Shown here: piece by piece, positions 46,023 to 57,348 of the stretch
How positions within the stretch are numbered: position 1 is the first letter of the stretch
Layout of the letters: every line of letters starts with the position of its first letter
NCBI RefSeq assembly: GCF_964355755.1
Contig: NC_092677.1
Location: 16,958,101 to 17,022,100 of the forward strand
From: Antedon mediterranea
Taxonomy: Eukaryota > Echinodermata > Crinoidea > Comatulida > Antedonidae
DNA: 64,000 bases
Reading direction: 5' to 3'
The notes under the pieces: generated by a model
Databases searched by the model: none
What the model saw: only the letters and a program-made list of their open reading frames with translations
Told to the model about the DNA's origin: nothing
Translations under genes and position numbers: made by a program

Positions 46023-47400
46023 GAAGGAAATCATTGTAAGGTTGAACATTGCCATTGAATGGAGTATTCGAAAAAGAATTTGCAATATTTGAGAAAAATG
46101 AATTAAAAGCTTCGGCTTTTTCTTTGTCATTTGTATATTCACATTGACCATTTATTAGTTTAGCTGGGAATGAATTTTTCCTTTTTCTACCCATTACATT
46201 ATTAATTTCGCGCCATGTACTTTTCATATCACCTTCACATTTACCAAATACATTGTTATAGTGCTCTTGTTTACTATATCTAATAATACTATTTAGTTTG
46301 TTTCTATAACAACAATATTTTTTCCAATGTGAAGGTGATGACGAAGCTTTATATCTAGCATACAGCTTTTGCCTGGTTTTGATTGACTTGGCTATACCTT
46401 CAGTTATCCAAGGTGATTTGAGCTTGTTTGCTCGAGTACGAATATTTTGCAGTGGAAAATGTCTGTTTATACAATCGTTAAGTATGTTATTAAAACTAGA
46501 AAAAGCTATGTTTACATCACTTTGTTCAAGTACTTCATTCCAGCTTATGTTATTTACATTTTCAATGAATTCTTGTTTAGATCTATCATTGTAAATACGT
46601 TTCTTAATGAATTTAGGTGGTTTTTTTTTAATATGGAAGGATGAGTTAATACAAAATGTGGGAAAATGATCAGATAAATCGACAGTAAATATTCCGGATG
46701 TGAAAGAGGGATACAAGGATTCAATATTACAGTAGATATTATCAATAATAGTAGAGCTATGCAAGGTAATTCGGGTTGGATTAGTAATAACAGGCTGAAA
46801 TGAATGACTGAAAATATTATCAATGTGATCCTGGACATATTGATCAGTACTAAGAAGGTTGATGTTAAAATCACCAGCTAAGTATGCCATTTTTTTATCT
46901 TCATTAATAATTTTCATGACTGATGATAGGTCCATATTTAAGGTGTTAGCGTTGGTGTCAGGTGGACGGTATATAATTCCAGCAATAATATTTTTACCAG
47001 AGTTATTCTCAATTTCAATAAAAATTGATTCAGCTGACGTAATTAGGCTTGAGAGATCATATCTCCTTTTAAAGGCAACATGAGTTGAAACGTATAGTGC
47101 AACGCCACCACCTTTTTTATGTTCCCTGTTATTTAAAATAAGGTTATAATTTGGAATGCTTAGAAGATTGTTGTCGGTAGAATCCTTAATCCAAGTTTCA
47201 GTAAGGGCAAGTAGAGTAAAACTATGATTTAAGGACTGAATAAAGTTACAAAATTTATCAAACTTATTATTTAAACTTCTACAATTTAGATTTAATATTG
47301 AAAAGTTAGATGACGTTTCAGAACTATATATAGTATTAAACAAATCTATATCATAATAACTTGAGCAATGATTGCAATCACCATTGACATTATTTTGCAT
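46023..47400 (-). pseudogene. LINE ORF2, endonuclease half
   Basis: About 460 codons from MQNNVNGDC. Endonuclease marks are LNLNCRSLNNK, LALTETWIKD, GGGVALYV, IIYRPPDTN, YLAGDFNINLL, STIIDNIY and VDLSDHFPTF, followed by the linker to KAEAFNSFFSNIA. It nicks the target DNA for target-primed reverse transcription. The frame is uninterrupted up to the LTR insertion at 46022, where the codon series is cut after NDFLL. The other half resumes at 41513. Confidence 0.88.
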
Positions 47401-47594
47401 TGGAGTAAGTTAAAGACAAAAATAAAATTGAAAAAGAACAAAAAACAAATACCGTACAACTATAAGTATCAAAGCAAATCGACTTATACTAAGTAATACG
47501 CACACGTATATTTGCCTAATTGGTAACTATGTGTGACAGCCGTCGCTCCATCAATAACAGCTAATGAACAGTACCGGTAAAGCCTTGCATCAAA

Positions 47595-47890
47595 CTACTT
47601 GTATAATTTTCCGTTTATGAACAGACTACCTTTGCGAAAGACCGGTTTATTTCCTTCCTTCCATGCCTTATGCATTACGTCACGGAGAGCTCTCTTCTTG
47701 GCTATATCAACAGCTGGTAAATCTTCCAGAACAAACACATTCCCACCTTCCTTTGTTGTTGATTTTGCCTTTTTAAAAACAAGATGGCGCTCAGGTCGGT
47801 AAACAAACTTAGCGATGATGTGTCTGGGCTTATCATTCACAGACTTAGGGTGTTTCCCTGTGCGATGTGCTAGTTCGATATTAATATCAG
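47595..47890 (-). pseudogene. LINE ORF1 C-terminal fragment
   Basis: The frame reads LPDINIELAHRTGKHPKSV, RHIIAKFVYRPERHLVFKKA, VLEDLPAVDIAKKRALRD and FRKGSLFINGKLYK, then a stop. It matches the C-terminal nucleic-acid-binding part of LINE ORF1 proteins (IIxRF...K...LxEDLP...R.xL...A...G..A.FR...LxINGKLY). The N-terminal two thirds are missing because of 5' truncation of the insert. Confidence 0.75.
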
Positions 47891-47923
47891 GTAGGTATAT
47901 TGGATCAATCGAAACTCAGTCAA

Positions 47924-50900
47924 CTATTCAGTATTCAAAACTTCATCCGAAGTACTTTGGATAGTTCTATAAGACTTCATTTCTTGTTTGGAAAAATGTT
48001 CGTTGAGAGGAAACTGTTCTTCTGCTTTCGCAAAAATCAAAAATATCGTCAGTCCAAATAACATGACCCCACTAACTATCTTAAACATCAAAGACCATTG
48101 TTCAAATGTGTTCTGAAAATAAAAAGAAAACATAAACAAATAAATAAGTGTTAATGTATGAATCAGCATAGGGAATTCAGAACATGGTTATAATAGTGTG
48201 ACACAGAGTGGAAAGAAGCCGTCTAAACTAAACTAGAATAACACGAAATGTAATCTGAAGTGGAACAATCATCATCATTAAATTGTTCGTCTTTAAATAT
48301 TGGTCAGAAAGAATCGATGAAACACAGACAAGGAATGGGAAAAAAAGCTTTAACATACAAGTAAAAAATATTAATTTGTTGATAAAGAAATTGTCTGAAA
48401 AAAATGACACACAGTGTTGCCAGAATCCCATGCTAGTATGTCTTACAGAAGATTAATCTCATATACTGACAAAACACTGTCTTATGCCATTGCTATCTTT
48501 TATACGCATTTCCTGAATGTATTCAATCAAACTAATCATGGAATGGGAAAATATTAGCAAACTTACTGTGTATTTTGTTAATTCACCGATAATTGTTGGA
48601 CCAACAACTGCAGAACAACTTGCTAAAGTTGTCATAACTCCTACGAGCACCCCGGAATAATGCTTCGTTATATCCAATACGTTTGGAGTGATACACGCAT
48701 TAGTACATCCGAATATACCAAATGCCAGCATCAGCAAGATCAGACATGATACAGCACTCTGTTTGAAAAATTCCATACAACTAAGTAAAAAAGAAGGTAG
48801 CCCAATACCTAAAAAAAGATTATAATAATATCATTATAATAATAATATATTATTAACCGATTATCATTAGGCTTAGTTACTTTTGTATTTCGATATTCCA
48901 AAGCACCTTCTTATCATTGTTTTTTTCTCTTTGAGTGAGAATATCGTCAATAACAGAATGAATTAACTATAAATGATCATGTCATTTGAGGCTAGAGAGT
49001 GGAAGAGTCGGTAGGATAGAACCCTAGACCTGGGGATGGAAGACAAACACGTTCATCACCAAGCTACAGCCCCATTACTATCATTGTATTTATAAGAGTT
49101 TTTGATTTTGATGCAGTACTGTTAATTTTTTATAAAGCTTATAAAATCTTACCCAAAACTGCAAACAGCTTCCTTGTTTGCAAAATAGACAAGTACTCAC
49201 GACGAATAAAGAAGTCTGCACATGCACCAGAAAGTAGAACGAAGCAGCAACTCACAATACCCAGACTTGACGTAATCCACCCAGTCTGATCAGTAAGAAA
49301 TCCCCACTTAGTTATACTATATATAGATTTAAAGTTCGAACACCCTATCTCAATATAGAAGCAAAAGCAACAACTATTATTCAGACTGCGACTTATTTTA
49401 TGCCATTTTTATGTAAGCAATTGTTTGACTTACCGCTTCTAAATCAAATCCTAAGATTTCTGTGACAAACGTCGGTGCTTCAGTAATAATGAAAAAGAAA
49501 CCAAAATTGTCGACAGCGTCAACAATAACTACTGCCCACACTGCCGACGATTGAGCAATACTCAACAATGGAACCGATATTTTCTTAAAAGAAAAACACG
49601 CATGATTCAATTATTTTAGTTCGATTGACTACAAAATGTAGATCTCATCTGTCTGAAGTGGAGGCCTAACAATATATAAAAGATGATGATATTTTAGTAG
49701 TAGGCAGTAACAGTAGAACTGGCAGCAGCACGGTAGAAGAAGCAGTGGCAGCGGTCACAGCAGTGGTAGAAGCAGTGACAGCAGCAACAACTAATCCCGA
49801 CAGAAGTAATGACAGCAGCAGAGTAAAAGCAGCAGTAGCAATGCCAGTGAAAAGTGTATGATTTATATCATACCTTATTTTTCTTTTCAACTTCAGTGTC
49901 AAATCTCTTCAAGTATTCGACCTCGTCACTCGATATAAATGGATCTTCATCAGGAGTTTCGTAAATCAAGAAAACCCATATTATTGCAGTGACAATTGTA
50001 AGAGTACCTAATATATATAAATAATCAGATTATAATTTGTTAATCAGAATATTATCAGTCTTTATTACTATTCTGTGGCTATTTGGAATCTTGTGTTCAA
50101 CCACAAGTCTCTCTCCACCTGAAGACCATTTTTAGAGGTCGTTAGTCTCTAATTAGAATCGCTCCAAATAAATATCCAAATCGCTCTAAATATAAATTTT
50201 ATTTATTCATTCATTCCTCTATATTACCTTATTTAGAGGGAATTTAAATGTCAGAATGGTATTAGCAGTCTTTAATTGGAGGGAGACCTGTACAAGAATT
50301 TGAATCTTTGAATATCATCTTGTCATCATCCTTTAAAAAAGATGATCAGTGACAAGATCCAGGATCTCGTCATATCTACATCACATGACGTGTTACTTTA
50401 TACATAAGGATGGTCACTATAAACTTCCGCACAACACAATAATAAACAATATCCAAGTTACTGTATATATAAAATGATAACGGCCATCCACCAAATTTGT
50501 AAGAACAAATCCAAGCAGAAATAGGATTACAGATGACTTGAGAAAATGTGAAACCTGTAAAAAAAATATTTAAACGTGAATTGGTACGTGTCCATTGAAA
50601 GACCAAATACCGCATGCAGTAAGTATTAGAGGCATCATATAATATTGGTTTTAGGAACACTAGTTGTAGTAACTGATTTGATATCTAAACCAAAGATTTC
50701 TAGATATCTTAGGTTATTAGTTTTCTAGATCCTATTTGATTTAACAATCGTTCGGAAACATCATACTATAATCATAAAAGTTCATAGAAAAGAAAAAAAA
50801 ATCATATCTGTAAAGAAAGAAATGCAATACTGTGGAATGGAAGAACGGAACTTAAATACATTGATTAAGGCTGTCTTGCTCATAATACAATACACAACTG

Positions 50901-52034
50901 TATAATAATAATAATCATTTACCGAAAAAAGCTATGGTTACGAGTATACTTCGTTCATGTGGAACAGTCCATTTTCCTAGGATAACCACTAGTGCCGATT
51001 TGTTTAATCCCTGATAAGAAAAATAGACATCCAATCATTTTTTTTTTTTTTCTTTAAATGAATTTATTGCGTAAACCCAGAAAAAATATATATCCATACT
51101 GTCAATTAATAAACTACAACTATGAAATAATCTAAAGAGTAATACTGTTATTATTACCGTATTATAAGAATTCCATCTTTCATGAGATTCATGACAATGT
51201 AATATGGAAAGAAACTAGGCTGGAAACTCTAACAATATTCATACTGACCTGTACCATACCGTCTAATACACGTAGAACTATAAGAAGATCACTGCTAACA
51301 CCCGCTGACCAAGGTATTAGTGCTGTAAGAATACTTGACAAAATAAGTATACAGAATATGATTGGTTTCCCGCCAACTCTGCAAGCCAACCAACCTCCTG
51401 GGAATGCTGTTACAGTGTAGCCATAATAAAAACTACTAAGTATCATTTGACGTGTTTCTTCATCCCAAGCGTACGTTGGTATCTAGTGAAAAATAAAGCA
51501 AGTCTTATATTTCAAGAACTAAACTATCTAATAGTTGGGCCCATGTTGGGTAAGATAAAGATCTGCTTTTGTGACCTCACCAATATATGTTTTATCCGGG
51601 AAATCAAAAGGTATTGTCTGTTGGTATGCATTGTAGCTATTTAAAAAAAAAAAGAAAAGTGAAGTTCTTACTTCCGTTCGTGTTTTCTTGTTTTTTGACA
51701 AATTACATTGAAAGATAGCTTAGCTTACCTCTGTGTCAAATTCTTTAGACCGTGATGTCTCTGTTGTCACCGTTCCATTTATATTGTCACACTCGGTCGA
51801 GTTTTTTGTTTTAATCATTTCAACTATGGCAATGTTAAGATTCAGTCTCATACAATAAAAACAAAACGTTACCATGGAACACATTACAGCTACTAGATAA
51901 CGCTTCATATTGACAATTTCTGTAGTTTGTGAAATCGATCTTTGTAAGTTTACACTTTGAGGTCCAATATCTAATACTAGTGTTATAGAAAATGGAATCA
52001 TTTTTATACGCCTGCTAGTCAGTTTGTTAAACAC
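47924..52034 (-). CDS. SLC17-family anion/phosphate transporter, copy B (intact)
   Basis: Direct paralogue of copy A with the same nine-exon structure. Exons: 52034-51729, 51482-51249, 51010-50923, 50554-50462, 50007-49874, 49583-49434, 49285-49153, 48808-48567, 48112-47924. It gives 522 residues from the first ATG, or 480 from the inner ATG at MKRYLVAVMC, which aligns with the other copies and is the likelier start. Differences from A: one codon less in exon 4, one more in exon 8 and a longer C terminus (STSDEVLNTE). Conserved marks include FPGGWLACRVGGKP, GKWTVPHERSIL, GGWPLSFY, SSAVWAVVIV and GPTIIGELT. The LINE begins within about 30 bases of the stop, so 3' processing of this gene may use LINE sequence. 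Confidence 0.9.
49690..49860. repeat. GCA-rich cryptic repeat in intron 5 of copy B
   Basis: agcagtggcagcggtcacag and similar; the same position as in copies A, C and D. Confidence 0.8.
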
Positions 52035-52238
52035 TGCGTGCGTGAATACATTTCTATTATGCTATTGGATTACAATACAACGTTACTTATTTAAATCCGA
52101 AAAGTATTATTGGGAAGGCCGTAATTATTAAGCCTATTGTCAACTTATACAAAAGAAAACTTTGACTATCTATTGATAACTTGAAAGAGAGAAAATAACA
52201 ATACAGAAAGCCTATGATAAGATTAATATAATAATAAG

Positions 52239-52244
52239 TTTATT
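52239..52244 (-). promoter_or_regulatory. Possible polyadenylation signal of copy C
   Basis: AATAAA 30 bases after the copy C stop. The same motif stands at 62379-62384, 30 bases after the copy D stop, supporting its use. Confidence 0.55.
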
Positions 52245-52650
52245 AAATATCTGACGAACACCAACTCAATCCACTATTTAGTATTCAAAACTTCGTCTGA
52301 AGTACTTTTAATAGTACTATAAGACTTAATTTCTTGTTTGGAAAAATGTTCGTTGAGAGGAAACTGCTCAAATGCTTTCGCAAAAATCAAAAATATTGTT
52401 AGTCCAAATAACATGACTCCACTAACTATCTTAAACATCAAAGACCACTGTTCAAATGTGTTCTGAAAACAACGATATTAACAAAGAATATTTTAACAAT
52501 GATGTATAATACTGATAAAATAGTAAATATCAAATATTCGGAGTGAAGAATCAAGACGAACATTTATTTGATCTAATACGAACAAAGTAAAACAAGGGAA
52601 GAGAAGATAAGATGAAAGTTAATTCTAAACCGTCCGGTGATATACTGACA

Positions 52651-52780
52651 TTTAATTAATCAATTTGAAACGAAAAGATGAGGAAATCTGTGAGAATGAG
52701 AAAAAGTCACCCCAACCGAGAATCGAACCCGGAGCTTCTGCTTGATATGCAGCTGTCCTAACCATTATATCACTGGGGCT
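52651..52780 (-). mobile_element. tRNA-derived SINE, family 1 (intron 8 of copy C)
   Basis: The minus-strand head gccccagtgatataatggtt has a good A box; the B box is gggttcgattc (complement at 52720-52730). It is followed by the same body as the 9.3-kb copy (tttttctcattctcacagat, then ttcctcatctttt) and a TTAAT-rich tail. The cloverleaf is better preserved than at 9.3 kb, but the tail shows it is a SINE. Flanking sequence gaaagttaattctaaaccg occurs on both sides (52.61 and 52.97 kb). Confidence 0.8.
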
Positions 52781-54139
52781 TTCATGGTATTGTTCAAACT
52801 TGATTGGATAGCGACTTTTTAATATTGCCGGCGGAATTCAGAACTAGTCCCTCAATTGTACACACGGGCACCAGAGATCAAATTGATACGCCCTCATCTA
52901 TCAGTATTATTCACGAAGCGGGATCTCCGGTGACATACTTATATCTATATATAAACACATTAGACAAAGAAAGTTAATTCTAAACCGCCCGGTGAAATTT
53001 AATTAACGTATAATTACTGTATCAATGATTAAATAAATCGTTATTATTTATTAAAACAGGTAAACATAATGCACATCTAAAACGTAACATGTCACGTGTT
53101 AATGTCAAAATCAGCACAGGATCTTCAGAAATAATACTTTTGTGATACTAAACTTGATTAACCAGACCCCGAAATGTAATCTCGAAGGAAAAATCATATC
53201 ATTAAACATTCGTCTTTAAATATTGGTCGGAAAGAATGGAGGTACAAAATAAATGGGTAGTACAAAAAAGAACATCACTATTATCAAAGTTAGCTGATGA
53301 AAACAAACAATCTCAGAGAGTTTTATTATTAAGCTAGTAGGCCCAGCAAACATTTCCTGAATTTGACGAAACTAATAATATAAATAAGGTATCAGAAAAC
53401 TTACTGTGTCTTTTGTTAATTCCGCGATAATTGTTGGACCAATAACTCCAGAAACACTTGATAAAGTTGTTATGTCCAATACGTTCGGGGTGATACTCGC
53501 ATTAGTACAAAAGGATATTCCAAATGCCAGAATCAACAGCATCAGACTTGATACAGCACTATGTTTGAAAAAGTCCATACAACTAAATAAAAACGAAGGT
53601 AGCCCGATACCTACAAAAATAGTAATAATATAACATTACTTACTTTTTAATTTCCATACTTCCAAAACTGTCAATTTGTCATAAAATATGTAGAATCTTA
53701 CCCAAAAATGTAAACAGCTTCCTTGTTTGCAAAATAGTCAAATATTCACGACGAATACAGGCGTCTGCACATACGCCAGAAAGTAAGACGAAGCAACAAC
53801 TCACAATACCCAGACATGACGTAATCCACCCAGTCTGAACAGTAAGAAATCATAACTGTATATCACATTTTAAACATCCTGTCTTTATGTGTAAAAATGT
53901 TAGTCTATGCAAATACTTTATGCAATCCATGTCTTAACTTACCGCTTGTAAATCAAATCCCAAGATTTCTGTGATAAACGTCGGTGCTTCAGTAATAATG
54001 AAATAGAAACCGAAATTTTCGACAACGTTTACAATGACTACCGCCCAAACCGCCGACGATTGGAGTATACTCAACCATGGAACCGATATGTTTTTAAAAA
54101 AGCACACGTGATTCAATTATTTTAGTTTAGTGTCAACTA

Positions 54140-54310
54140 CAGCATCGGTACCAGCAATAGCAGCAGTCGCAGAAGAAATGGTTGCAGATGAGCAGCAGGA
54201 GCAGTACAGAAGCAGTGGCAGGATCTGTAGTGAGTAGTGGCAGTGGCAGGAGCAGTTGCAAGAGGAGTGGCAGGAGCAGTGGAAATCGCACTGAGTAGCG
54301 TAGTGAGCAT
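54140..54310. repeat. GCA/GGA-rich cryptic repeat in intron 5 of copy C
   Basis: ggcaggagcag and agtggcagtggcag mixtures in the same intron as in copies A, B and D. Confidence 0.8.
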
Positions 54311-55019
54311 TTTGTATGATCGCATATCATACCTTATTTTTCTTTTCATTTTCAGTGTCAAAACTCTTTAAGTATTCAACCTCTGTACTTGATATAAATG
54401 GATCTTCATCAGGAGTTTCGTAAATTATGAAAACCCATATTATCGCAGTAACAATTGAAACGGTACCTAATATAAATTAAATTGAGAAACAAATCAGAGA
54501 TTCAAGTTAAAGATAATGATAATATTATCGGTCTTTATTATTAATCTGTGACTGTTAGAAATCATTTACAGACTACATCATTTCAAAGAGAAATATTAGA
54601 TGATGAGATCTTGGATATCTATAATATGTATATATCAGAGAGATGTTATAAGCCGAAGCAAATTACTGAAAAAATGACAAGGCTGTGGATATCAGTGGCT
54701 GGATCTCAATGGAGATACACAAAAAAGCGAAAGACATTACTGTATGTATAAAATGATAACGGCCATCCAAATGTGTAAGCAGAACAAATCCAAGCAGAAA
54801 GAGGGTTACAGATGACTTGACAAAATGGAAGACCTGTAAAACAACATTTAAACGTGGTTTGGTATTTATCAAGGAAATCAAGAACTAATACTGTATGATA
54901 TTAGCACCAGACATTGTGAATGGTTTACAAGTAGGAGCAGTAGTTTTTCATAATCTTAACATTGACTGGAAAGCAGGTTGGCTACCTAAGGTTTGAACAA
55001 CTCTAAAATGTATAGGAAA

Positions 55020-55197
55020 TGGGGTTTTTTTTGTATCTATTATGTTGTGTTTATTGTTTTATGTTTTTTATGTAAAAGAGTCCTGCAAAAACAGAAGTGT
55101 AAACTTCTCTATGCAGGATCCTTGCCATCATTTATGCTATGAAACTATATTTATAAAGGATGAGAAAATAAATGTGAATTGAATTGAATTGAATTGA
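55020..55197 (+). mobile_element. LINE 3' end with a (GAATT)n tail
   Basis: A T-rich 3' region, a hairpin-like gcaggatccttgcc stretch, then aaataaatgtgaattgaatt repeated. Pentanucleotide tails of this type terminate LINE insertions. No coding frame remains. Confidence 0.5.
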
Positions 55198-55705
55198 AAT
55201 GAAAGGTAAAAAATTTATGCAATTTAATTACAAACTTTTAAATAGCATATTAGCAACAAATAAAAAACTCTTTTTATGGAAATTAAAGGAAACGAATATA
55301 TGTGATAGACGTGGAGAGGTACAAGATGAGGCGCATATGTTGTTTACTTTACTAATTTTATTAAATCGTTTTGGACCAAAATAGATATTGTTTTAAAACA
55401 ATCGCAGAGAAACTGAGAAAGGTCTTTTAGAAGTATGATCGTTGGAACAAGAAATGTCCTAACAGATTATAAATATACATTAGCAGCATTTACTATCTAT
55501 AAACAGAAGGTAGTGGCTGATGCTACAAATAGTGAATATTGTGATTTATGGTTATCCTTCATAAGAAGTATACTAATAAGAATAAAATGTAATATTCACT
55601 ATGAAAGAGAGAAAGGTAAACAGAAATGGAAAAAATTGAAAATATTATTCTATCAATTTAAATATTCAAATAATTTCATTTGGCATTGTATGATTATTTT
55701 TTGAT
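55198..55705 (+). pseudogene. LINE (L1/Tx1-like) C-terminal fragment
   Basis: The frame reads FMQFNYKLLNSILATNKKLF, LWKLKETNICDRRGEVQDEA and HMLFT, then after a frameshift VLTDYKYTLAAFTIYKQKVV. It resembles the C-terminal region of L1/Tx1-type reverse transcriptase ORFs (Q..FNY.IL...L.TN..L.KW....C..C...E...H). Broken by frameshifts and stops. Confidence 0.5.
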
Positions 55706-57348
55706 GAAGTTTCTTTTTTTTCTCTAAGCCAAAAAAAAAGAAATTTCATCAAAAATGTAAATATTATTACAAAATTTGTGAGTATTTAATAAGTTTTTTA
55801 AAATCACAAGACGCTAGATCGATATAAATGTTCAGCTTTTGAGTTGTATGTTTTACATTTTATATTTTTATCTTTTATTTATTTATAATGTATAGCTATT
55901 GACGATGTACATACTTATTTAATTATATTTGTAAGAATGAAACTAATATATATTTTAAACAAGGCCATATACATGGCTGCAGTCGCGTGCTCAAGTTAGT
56001 GTTTACCGAACAACCGACCGACATAGTGAGCTGTAGAGTAGCGTTGCACGCGACTAAAAAGCATATAAGAATTTAAACAAAACAGCAATTTCGGTTGCAA
56101 ACAAGCGTTTATAATACAGTATGTTTACAAGGTTAAAACATACATTTTTTTCTCTCTGTCTATTTACTTAAAAGGAAATAAAGGCGAGTGTATCACACAA
56201 AAGACAAAAAAGGAGCAGTAGTTTCGACACTTTTCCATATTTGATTTGTCAATAATCATTCGGGAAACTCGTGATATAATCTCAAAGCCAATAACGTAGA
56301 CATCCACCATATCATCCGCAAAGAAAGGAAAAATCATCGTAAATCAACTTCAGCAACCAACACAGAGGTAGCCTACTGTTGAATTTGGAACTAGTTTTAA
56401 AATACATTTATTAAAGCTGCCGTGCTTCTCAATACAACATACAACTTAAGAGGCGAGGTGAAAAATGAATATCATTTTTGTTTTAGCATGTCCATACTAC
56501 AAAGAAACTAGACTAGATTATTCAATTAACCAAGTTCAGTTAACAAATTAACAAAATATTTTAAATAAATATATTATCAACTATTATAGTACTTGGCCTA
56601 CATACTATTGAATATATGAATGAATAAATATAAATTCATTACTATTATTTTTGGAAATCATTTACCGAAAAGAGATATGGATACAAGGATACTTCGTTCA
56701 TGTGGAACACTAGTCCATTTTTCTAGTAAACCCACTATTGCTCCATTGTTTAATCCCTGATGAGAAAAGAAATTCAATCAACGTAACCATTCTGTTTAAT
56801 CTTGTCTGTAAAAAATATATGTATTGTGTAATCTCCGATAAGATCCATACCGTCGATTAAACATAAAATGCAACGGTAAAATAAAATGTCTAAAGAGTAA
56901 TATCTTTAATGTCTATCATAAATAATAACAAGAATGCATCATAATATTAATGCATTTATTGTGAAATCCCCGAAAAGGTGTAAATCTATACTGTTAATTA
57001 AAAATAATATATAATATATTACTATAAAAAAGTAAATCTTCATAAGATCCATGACGACGTAATATAGAAAGACTAGTAAACTAGGAAGGCTACTTGAACA
57101 TTATTCATACTGACCTGTACCATGCCGTCAAGTACACGTAGAAATATAAGAAAATCACTGCTAATCCCCGCTGACCAAGGTATTAGTGCTGTAAGAATAC
57201 TCGACAAAATAAGTGCAACAAAAGTGATTGGTTTTCCGCCTACTCTGCAAACCAACCAACCTCCTGGGAATGCTGTTAGAGTGTAGCCATAATAAAAACT
57301 ACTAAGTATCATTTGACGTGTTTCTTCATCCCAAGCGTACGTTGGTAT

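Larger units (their letters stand above)
39681..47900 (-). mobile_element. CR1/Jockey-type LINE, 5' truncated, split by an LTR retrotransposon
   Basis: Reading on the minus strand: the end of ORF1 (about 47890-47595), ORF2 endonuclease (47400-46023), the LTR element, ORF2 reverse transcriptase (41513-40596) and C-terminal region (to 39944), then an (ATTG)n tail at 39702-39681. RT motifs include VFIDLSKAFDCISHD, GVPQGS and FADDTSLF. The 3' side (39.60-39.68 kb) matches the 3' flank of SLC17 copy A, and the 5' side starts within about 30 bases of the copy B stop codon. So the LINE landed in copy B's 3' untranslated or flanking region in sense orientation. Confidence 0.88.

Noticed and set aside
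52700-52785. Functional tRNA gene
   Set aside because: The head folds fairly well, but a non-tRNA body shared with the 9.3-kb copy and an AT-rich tail show it is a SINE.
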